Positions 14,982 to 19,545 of a stretch of DNA of 19,545 nucleotides are shown piece after piece (within the stretch, counting starts at the first letter, position 1; the number at the start of each line of letters is the position of its first letter). The notes below the pieces were generated by a model, which was given only the letters and a program-made list of their open reading frames with translations, had not been told where the DNA came from and did no database searches. The position numbers were made by a program, and so were the translations under genes. This DNA comes from an uncultured Eubacteriales bacterium (GTDB lineage: Bacteria; Bacillota; Clostridia; Christensenellales; CAG-138). The stretch covers positions 1 through 19,545 of the forward strand of contig CACXNN010000005.1 of assembly GCA_902768995.1 (NCBI GenBank), given 5' to 3'.

Positions 14982-16271
14982 ATGATCGACATCAAGCTGT
15001 TGCGCACGGACCCCGACTTGGTCCGGGAGAACATCAAGAAGAAGTTTCAGGACGAGAAGCTCCCCCTGGTGGACGAGGTGATCGCCCTCGATAAGGAGTA
15101 TCGGGAGGCGGTGACCCGCTGCGACTACCTCCGCAACCAGCGGAACGTGATCAGCAAGCGGATCGGCATGCTCATGGGCGAGGGCAAGCGGGACGAGGCG
15201 GAGGCCACCAAGAAGGAGGTCACCGCTATGGCCGACGAGATGGCCGCCCTGGACCAGCGGAAGGTGGAGCTCCAGGGGGAGATCCGCAAGCGCATGCTGG
15301 TGATCCCCCAGATCATCGACCCCTCCGTGCCCATCGGCAAGGACGACTCCGAGAACGTGGAGATCGAGCGCTTCGGGGAGCCCCTGGTGCCCGACTATCC
15401 CATCCCCTACCACACGGACATCATGAAGAAGTTCAACGGCATCGAGCTGGACGCGGCCAGGGACAAGATCAGCGGCAATGGGTTCTACTACCTGTGCGGC
15501 GACATCGCTCGGCTCCATTCCGCCGTCCTCTCCTACGCCCGAGACTTCATGATCGACCGGGGCTACACCTACTACATCCCCCCCTTCATGATCCATTCCA
15601 GCGTGGTGAACGGGGTCATGAGCTTCTCCGAGATGGAGAACATGATGTATAAGATCGAGGGTGAGGACCTGTACCTCATCGGCACCAGCGAGCACTCCAT
15701 GATCGGCAAGTTCATCGACTCCTTCCTGGAGGAGGACAGCCTCCCCCAGCGGCTCACCAGCTACAGCCCCTGCTTCCGCAAGGAGGTTGGCGCCCACGGC
15801 ATCGAGGAGCGGGGCGTGTATCGGATCCACCAGTTCGAGAAGCAGGAGATGATCATCGTCTGCAAGCCCGAGGATAGCCCCAGGATGTTCGACGAGCTGT
15901 GGAAGAACACGGTGGACTTCTTTAGGTCCCTGGAGATACCCGTGCGGACCCTGGAGTGCTGCTCCGGCGATCTCGCTGACCTGAAGGTCAAGAGCCTGGA
16001 CGTGGAGGCCTGGTCCCCCCGGCAGCAGAAGTACTTCGAGGTGGGCAGCTGCTCCAATCTGGGCGACGCCCAGGCCCGCCGCCTCGGCATCCGGATCAAG
16101 AGCAAGGACAAGCAGAAGGGCAACTACTTCGCCCACACCCTGAACAACACCGTGGTGGCCCCGCCGAGGATGCTGATCGCGTTCCTGGAGAACCACCTGC
16201 AGGCGGACGGCTCCGTGACCGTCCCCGAACCTCTCCGGCCCTACATGGGCGGCAAGGACCATTTGGAGTAA
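14982..16271 (+). CDS. serS: Seryl-tRNA synthetase
   Basis: The protein has 429 residues, standard for bacterial SerRS. Class II enzyme charging tRNA-Ser and tRNA-Sec. The N-terminal tRNA-binding coiled coil spans about 27-105. The catalytic domain shows TSEHSMIGKF (about 234-243), motif 2 SPCFRKEVG...RIHQFEKQEM (about 262-291) and motif 3 NNTVVAPPRMLIAFLEN (about 387-403) before PEPLRPYMGG. Motif 2 and motif 3 differ from the common bacterial forms (FRSEAG and LNGSGLAVGRTLVAILEN), marking a divergent SerRS subfamily, but the class II arginines are present. It starts 4 bases after argS with an AAAGGA Shine-Dalgarno in the argS end, so it is co-translated. It ends at a clear terminator. Confidence 0.94.
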   Translation: MIDIKLLRTDPDLVRENIKKKFQDEKLPLVDEVIALDKEYREAVTRCDYLRNQRNVISKRIGMLMGEGKRDEAEATKKEVTAMADEMAALDQRKVELQGEIRKRMLVIPQIIDPSVPIGKDDSENVEIERFGEPLVPDYPIPYHTDIMKKFNGIELDAARDKISGNGFYYLCGDIARLHSAVLSYARDFMIDRGYTYYIPPFMIHSSVVNGVMSFSEMENMMYKIEGEDLYLIGTSEHSMIGKFIDSFLEEDSLPQRLTSYSPCFRKEVGAHGIEERGVYRIHQFEKQEMIIVCKPEDSPRMFDELWKNTVDFFRSLEIPVRTLECCSGDLADLKVKSLDVEAWSPRQQKYFEVGSCSNLGDAQARRLGIRIKSKDKQKGNYFAHTLNNTVVAPPRMLIAFLENHLQADGSVTVPEPLRPYMGGKDHLE

Positions 16272-16300
16272 GCGGCGGTCTTTACAGCATATCGACAGGT

Positions 16301-16334
16301 AGAAATGGTGCTTTTGAAGCGCCATTTCTTTTTT
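16301..16334 (+). terminator. Rho-independent terminator after serS
   Basis: An 11-bp stem (16301-16311 with 16319-16329, one G-T pair, loop TTTTGAA) is followed directly by TTTTT. It ends the argS-serS transcript. Confidence 0.88.
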
Positions 16335-16359
16335 GCTGTTTTTGATGAAAAGCATATCC

Positions 16360-16388
16360 TTGACAGTCCTATTTATATTTGTTACAAT
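16360..16388 (+). promoter_or_regulatory. Strong promoter of the ohrR-gpx-CDF operon
   Basis: A perfect TTGACA (16360-16365) and TACAAT (16383-16388) are spaced 17 bases apart, the best sigma-A-type promoter in the window. AGGGGG (16410-16415) provides the Shine-Dalgarno for ATG 16424. Confidence 0.85.
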
Positions 16389-16397
16389 ATAATTGTA
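16383..16397. promoter_or_regulatory. OhrR-type operator overlapping the -10 box
   Basis: The inverted repeat TACAAT-ATA-ATTGTA starts on the -10 box. It closely resembles the TACAATT/AATTGTA operator known for Bacillus OhrR. A repressor bound here would block RNA polymerase, giving autorepression of the operon that is lifted when peroxide oxidises OhrR. Confidence 0.75.
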
Positions 16398-16423
16398 TCA
16401 AACGCAATTAGGGGGATTGCTTT

Positions 16424-16897
16424 ATGGCCCATGACGATCATGAAACAATGAAGCTCAAGAACCAGCTCTGCTTCCCGCTGTACGCCGCCGCACGGAACGT
16501 AACGAACCTGTACACGCCGTATTTAAAGCCGCTGGGGCTCACGTATACGCAGTACATCGCGTTTCTGGTGCTGTGGGAAAGGGACGGGATCCCGGTGGGA
16601 GAGCTTTGCGAAACGCTGATGCTGGATAACGGGACGATCTCCCCCCTGCTCAAGAAGATGCAGCAAGCAGGGTATATCGAACGGACCAGAAGCGAACGGG
16701 ATGACCGGGTGGTCGTGATCACGCTGACGGAGGCGGGCAAAGCCCTGCAGGAGCAGGCCATGGACGTGCCGAAAAAGGTGGCGAGCTGTCTTGCGCTGTC
16801 GCCGGAAAAGGCGCAGGCGCTGTACGCGCTGCTGTATGAACTCTTGAACAATCAATGCAGAAAGGAAAAGGAGCAAAACAATGAAAACGGTCTATGA
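16424..16897 (+). CDS. ohrR: OhrR-type MarR-family peroxide-sensing repressor
   Basis: The protein has 157 residues. An N-terminal LKNQLCFPLYAAAR carries Cys16, matching the single redox Cys15 of Bacillus OhrR. The winged helix follows: LTYTQYIAFLVLW, then VGELCETLMLDNGTISPLLKKM (recognition region) and the wing TRSERDDRVVVITLT. Organic hydroperoxides oxidise the cysteine and release DNA. The OhrR-like palindrome on its own promoter supports autoregulation. Other cysteines (C57, C141, C152) could allow disulfide chemistry. It overlaps the peroxidase gene by 17 bases. Codon use (GAA for Glu, many ACG/GCG) differs from the flanking genes, suggesting transfer as an operon. Confidence 0.88.
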   Translation: MAHDDHETMKLKNQLCFPLYAAARNVTNLYTPYLKPLGLTYTQYIAFLVLWERDGIPVGELCETLMLDNGTISPLLKKMQQAGYIERTRSERDDRVVVITLTEAGKALQEQAMDVPKKVASCLALSPEKAQALYALLYELLNNQCRKEKEQNNENGL

Positions 16898-17426
16898 TTT
16901 CACGGTGAAAGACAGAAAAGGAAACGACGTCAGCCTGTCAGAATACAAGGGCAAGGTGCTGCTGATCGTCAACACGGCAACGGGCTGCGGCTTTACCCCG
17001 CACTACGATCCCCTCGAAGCCATGTACAAGGAACTCCGGGAGAAGAACTTTGAAATCCTCGATTTCCCCTGCAACCAGTTTGCCAATCAGGCTCCCGGCA
17101 GCGAGGACGAGATCCATTCGTTCTGCACGCTGAAATTCGGTGCGGATTTCCCACAGTTCAAGAAGATCGACGTCAACGGGGAGACCGCCGATCCGCTGTT
17201 TGCGTTCCTTGCCATGGAAAAGCCGTTTGAGGGCTTCGGTAAGGGCGTCAAAAACGCCATGCTCGAAAAGTTTGCGAAGATGAACAACAAACAGTTCGGC
17301 GACAAGGCGTACATCAAATGGAACTTCACGAAGTTCCTCATCGACCGCGAGGGCAACGTGGTTGCGCGTTTTGAGCCTACCGTCGATATGGCGGAGGTCA
17401 AAAAGGCCGTCGAAGCGGCGCTGTGA
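16881..17426 (+). CDS. gpx: Glutathione peroxidase-family thiol peroxidase
   Basis: The protein has 181 residues. Catalytic tetrad residues are visible: Cys36 in NTATGCGFTP (Cys in place of selenocysteine), Gln70 in FPCNQFANQAPGS, and Trp147-Asn148 in IKWNFTKFL. It reduces hydroperoxides. Bacterial members with Cys usually draw electrons from thioredoxin rather than glutathione; Cys64 or Cys82 may be the resolving cysteine. The ATG at 16881 has AAGGAG (16868-16873) 7 bases before it. It overlaps ohrR and is controlled by the same promoter, so it is the likely peroxide-induced effector in place of Ohr itself. Confidence 0.92.
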   Translation: MKTVYDFTVKDRKGNDVSLSEYKGKVLLIVNTATGCGFTPHYDPLEAMYKELREKNFEILDFPCNQFANQAPGSEDEIHSFCTLKFGADFPQFKKIDVNGETADPLFAFLAMEKPFEGFGKGVKNAMLEKFAKMNNKQFGDKAYIKWNFTKFLIDREGNVVARFEPTVDMAEVKKAVEAAL

Positions 17427-17435
17427 GGGATCGGC

Positions 17436-18563
17436 ATGCAGGATATTTCGGCAGAAGTTGCCATCAGGGAAAAAACGATCGTCCGCACGAGCGTTATCGG
17501 GATCGTCACGAACCTGCTGCTGGTGGGATTCAAGGCGTTCGTCGGGCTCATGTCCAATTCGATCGCGATCATTCTGGACGCAGTCAACAACCTTTCCGAT
17601 GCGCTTTCCAGCGTCGTAACGATCATCGGTGCGAAGCTGGGCGCCAAGCAGCCGGACAAAAAGCATCCGCTGGGCTACGGCAGGATCGAGTATTTAAGTT
17701 CCATGATCGTCGCCGCGCTGGTGCTGTATGCGGGCATCACGTCGCTGGTCGAATCGATCAAAAAGATCTTCCATCCGGAAGCAGCGGACTACGGCACGGT
17801 CACGCTCGTCATCATTTCCGTGGCGATCGTCGTGAAGCTCCTGCTCGGTCTGTATGTGAAGAAGCAGGGCAAGAAGGTCAACTCCGGCGCGCTCGCTGCC
17901 TCTGGCTCCGACGCCATGTTCGACGCGATTTTGTCCGCTTCGGTGCTTGCCTCGGCGATCGTCTATCTCGTTTGGGGCGTGTCGCTGGAAGCCTACGTCG
18001 GTGTGATCATTGCGGGCTTCATTATCAAGGCGGGCATCGAGATGATGATCGAAACGCTGAACGATATCATCGGCAAGCGGGAGGATGCTGAGATCACGAA
18101 GGAACTGAAGCAGATCATCTGCGAGGAGGAAGCCGTCCTCGGCGCATATGACGTTACGCTGTTCAACTACGGACCGAACAAAAACTACGGCTCCGTGCAC
18201 GTCGAGCTTCCGGATACGCTGACCGTGGACGAGGTGGACCGTATCACGCGGCGGATCCAAACCAACGTCTTTCATAAGACCGGCGTCATTCTGACCGGCA
18301 TCGGCGTCTATTCCTACAACACGTCGAACGATGAAGCGGCGCAGATGCGCAACCGCATCCAGCAAACCGTTCTCTCCCACGAATGGGCCTTGCAGATGCA
18401 CGGCTTCTATGCCGATACGGAACAAAAGACCCTTCGCTTCGACGTCGTTATGAGCTTCGACGTCGATCGGAAGGAAGCGTTGGAAACGTTGTACCAAGAA
18501 ATCCGCGGACTATATCCGGACTACGAGATCCTGATCGTACCGGACGTGGATATCGCGGATTGA
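17436..18563 (+). CDS. Cation diffusion facilitator (CDF) metal exporter, probably Mn
   Basis: The protein has 375 residues. It has a six-helix CDF membrane domain to about residue 210, with the metal site formed by N51-x3-D55 in TM2 (DAVNNLSDA) and D159-x3-D163 in TM5 (ASGSDAMFDA). The family signature HPLGYGRIEYLSS follows TM2. An Asn in the TM2 site is known from Mn-exporting CDFs such as MntE, whereas Zn carriers usually have His or Asp, so Mn is the likely cargo (inference). A cytosolic ferredoxin-like domain (about 215-295) follows, and a C-terminal extension (about 300-375) looks like a second domain of that kind. The Shine-Dalgarno GAGGGA overlaps the gpx stop, so it is in the same operon. 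Metal export under OhrR control would link peroxide stress to Mn/Fe balance. Confidence 0.9.
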   Translation: MQDISAEVAIREKTIVRTSVIGIVTNLLLVGFKAFVGLMSNSIAIILDAVNNLSDALSSVVTIIGAKLGAKQPDKKHPLGYGRIEYLSSMIVAALVLYAGITSLVESIKKIFHPEAADYGTVTLVIISVAIVVKLLLGLYVKKQGKKVNSGALAASGSDAMFDAILSASVLASAIVYLVWGVSLEAYVGVIIAGFIIKAGIEMMIETLNDIIGKREDAEITKELKQIICEEEAVLGAYDVTLFNYGPNKNYGSVHVELPDTLTVDEVDRITRRIQTNVFHKTGVILTGIGVYSYNTSNDEAAQMRNRIQQTVLSHEWALQMHGFYADTEQKTLRFDVVMSFDVDRKEALETLYQEIRGLYPDYEILIVPDVDIAD

Positions 18564-18620
18564 ATCGGAAGAAAGCGCTCCGTTCCGATCAGCAAACAAG
18601 GATCTACAGAGTAGCGCTCT

Positions 18621-18670
18621 GCCCCTCCCGCTTGACGGCCTCGTTGGCCTGCAAGCGGCGGGGCTTTTTT
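18621..18670 (+). terminator. Rho-independent terminator after the CDF gene
   Basis: A long hairpin: GCCCC (18621-18625) with GGGGC (18660-18664), then CCGCTTG (18628-18634) with CAAGCGG (18652-18658), then an inner GGCC/GGCC, followed by TTTTTT (18665-18670). A second, 7-bp inverted repeat ATCGGAA/TTCCGAT (18564-18570 with 18583-18589) right after the stop codon has no T-run. Confidence 0.85.
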
Positions 18671-18684
18671 GTTTGTCACGGCGA

Positions 18685-18780
18685 AACGTAGGCGGGGCAA
18701 GCCCCTCCCTGCGATAGCTCCCTTGTCCCACATTCGCAGGGGGCCGCGGCTTGCTCGGCCCGTCTTTCCCGGGTCTTTTT
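18685..18780. repeat. Cluster of GC-rich inverted repeats, possible intergenic repeat element
   Basis: Between the terminator and the last gene lie GGGG-CAAG-CCCC (18694-18705), CCCTGCGA/TCGCAGGG (18707-18714 with 18734-18741) and GGGCCG/CGGCCC (18741-18746 with 18756-18761), then a T-rich stretch (18775-18781). They could be a second terminator or a REP-like repeat; copy number cannot be judged from one window. No coding signal is seen here. Confidence 0.5.
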
Positions 18781-18835
18781 TCCGTTTGCGGCGCATAGGC
18801 TGTGACGATAAGAAACCCTATGGGAGGTCATAGCC

Positions 18836-19545
18836 ATGGATGTGGAAAAGGTCAGTTTCAACGTGGATACCCTGTGCATGCGGCTGGAGGAGCAGGTGCC
18901 CATCGAAAGCGCCATCCCCCTGCCCCAGGGGCGGACCGCCGGCAGCGTGCTGTCGGTGACGCCCCAACTCCAAATACGGGAGGTCCGGGTCAGCGAGACC
19001 GGCGTCCGGCTCTCGGGCCAGCTGCAGCTCCATCTCGTCGCGGAGACCGGGGAACGGGTGCTGTTCTCCTTCGACGCGGCGGCGGAGTTCACCCACCTTA
19101 TGAGCGCTCGGATCACGGAGGACGGGCTGCAGCCCCGGATATACGGGCAGCTGTTGAAGTGCGCCTGCCACCGGGAAGACGACGGGCTGCGGCTCAGCGC
19201 GGTGCTGGATTTGAAGGTATGGCTTATGGCGCCTCGGGAGGTGGGGGCCGTGTCCGCCATCCGGGGGGCGGTAGGCCTGGAGAGCCGGGAGGAGACCATC
19301 GTCACCCGCCGCCGGTCCCTCCAGGGAGCCAAGGCCGTCCAGGTCCGGGACGAACTGGGGGTGGAGGCGGGCGCCAACGTGCTGGAAGCAAAGGGCACGG
19401 TCCGCATCCTCAGCAGCCGCCCGGCCGGGGAGGGCATGGCTCTCGACGGGGAGCTGTTCTCGTCCCTGGTGCTGCTGGACCCGGAGGGACGGCTCCAGGA
19501 GATGACCGTGCGGACCCCCTTTTCGGACACGGTGAAGCTGGAGGG
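18836..19545 (+). CDS. SPOCS/DUF3794-like protein, 3' end outside the window
   Basis: The frame opens at ATG 18836, after GGGAGG (18822-18827), and stays open to the window end (236 codons seen). It begins MDVEKVSFNVDTLCMRLEEQ, followed by beta-rich segments: VLSVTPQLQIREVRV, GVRLSGQLQLHLVAETGE, and in the second half NVLEAKGTVRILSSRP and MALDGELFSSLVLLDPEG followed by RTPFSDTVKLEG. Alternating short strands, the RxxEVxV...GxVxLxGxL pattern and two similar halves recall SPOCS (DUF3794) domains. These occur in clostridial spore-assembly proteins such as SipL, often with a C-terminal LysM that would lie beyond the window. There is no signal peptide. The family call is by pattern only; the coding call is firm. 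Confidence 0.65.
   Translation, partial: MDVEKVSFNVDTLCMRLEEQVPIESAIPLPQGRTAGSVLSVTPQLQIREVRVSETGVRLSGQLQLHLVAETGERVLFSFDAAAEFTHLMSARITEDGLQPRIYGQLLKCACHREDDGLRLSAVLDLKVWLMAPREVGAVSAIRGAVGLESREETIVTRRRSLQGAKAVQVRDELGVEAGANVLEAKGTVRILSSRPAGEGMALDGELFSSLVLLDPEGRLQEMTVRTPFSDTVKLE

Noticed and set aside
18794..18822. Sporulation sigma (E or K) promoter around CATAGGCT before the SPOCS-like gene
   Set aside because: CATA is present, but I found no matching -35 at the right distance; part of it is a 6-bp inverted repeat CATAGG/CCTATG. Too weak to annotate.

Overview
The window is GC-rich and densely coded, with Shine-Dalgarno sites of the GGAGG type, lipoprotein signals and a partial gene for a protein resembling the SPOCS/DUF3794 spore-envelope family. 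This points to a high-GC, probably spore-forming member of the Clostridia (Bacillota). That assignment is inferred from gene content and codon style; no rRNA is present to confirm it.

Layout. (1) 1-6933, + strand: the 3' part of a large leucine-rich-repeat (LRR) membrane protein. It is followed, behind its own TATAAT promoter, by a two-gene overlapping unit: an HD-phosphohydrolase/RyR-domain protein and a SLOG-domain protein with four membrane segments. The unit ends at a strong bidirectional terminator. This pair is the most interesting part of the window, because it looks like a nucleotide-ligand-controlled membrane-effector (conflict or antiphage) module. (2) 6992-9880, - strand: an O-acetylation pair, MBOAT acyltransferase then DHHW/AlgJ-like protein, probably modifying an extracellular polysaccharide. 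(3) 9998-11167, +: alanine racemase, divergent from the MBOAT gene with overlapping -35 boxes. (4) 11163-11258: an array of small unrelated hairpins separated by a constant AGCTAAATT. (5) 11274-12248, -: an ApbE-like FMN transferase lipoprotein. (6) 12339-13169, +: a membrane-anchored barnase followed by barstar. (7) 13286-16271, +: argS-serS operon. (8) 16424-18563, +: ohrR, glutathione peroxidase and a CDF metal exporter under a TTGACA/TACAAT promoter carrying an OhrR-type operator. Codon use here differs from the rest, suggesting acquisition. (9) 18836 to the end, +: partial SPOCS/DUF3794-like gene.

How the genes fit together. The alr, MBOAT/DHHW and ApbE genes all concern the cell envelope or exported proteins. 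Three exported proteins (LRR, DHHW, barnase) share Pro/Thr-rich stalks after their membrane anchor, so they are presumably displayed outside the cell. The ohrR block forms a self-contained peroxide-responsive unit that joins peroxide removal to metal (probably Mn) export. No gene-free stretch exceeds 300 bases. I saw no tRNA, rRNA, insertion sequence, CRISPR array or T-box.
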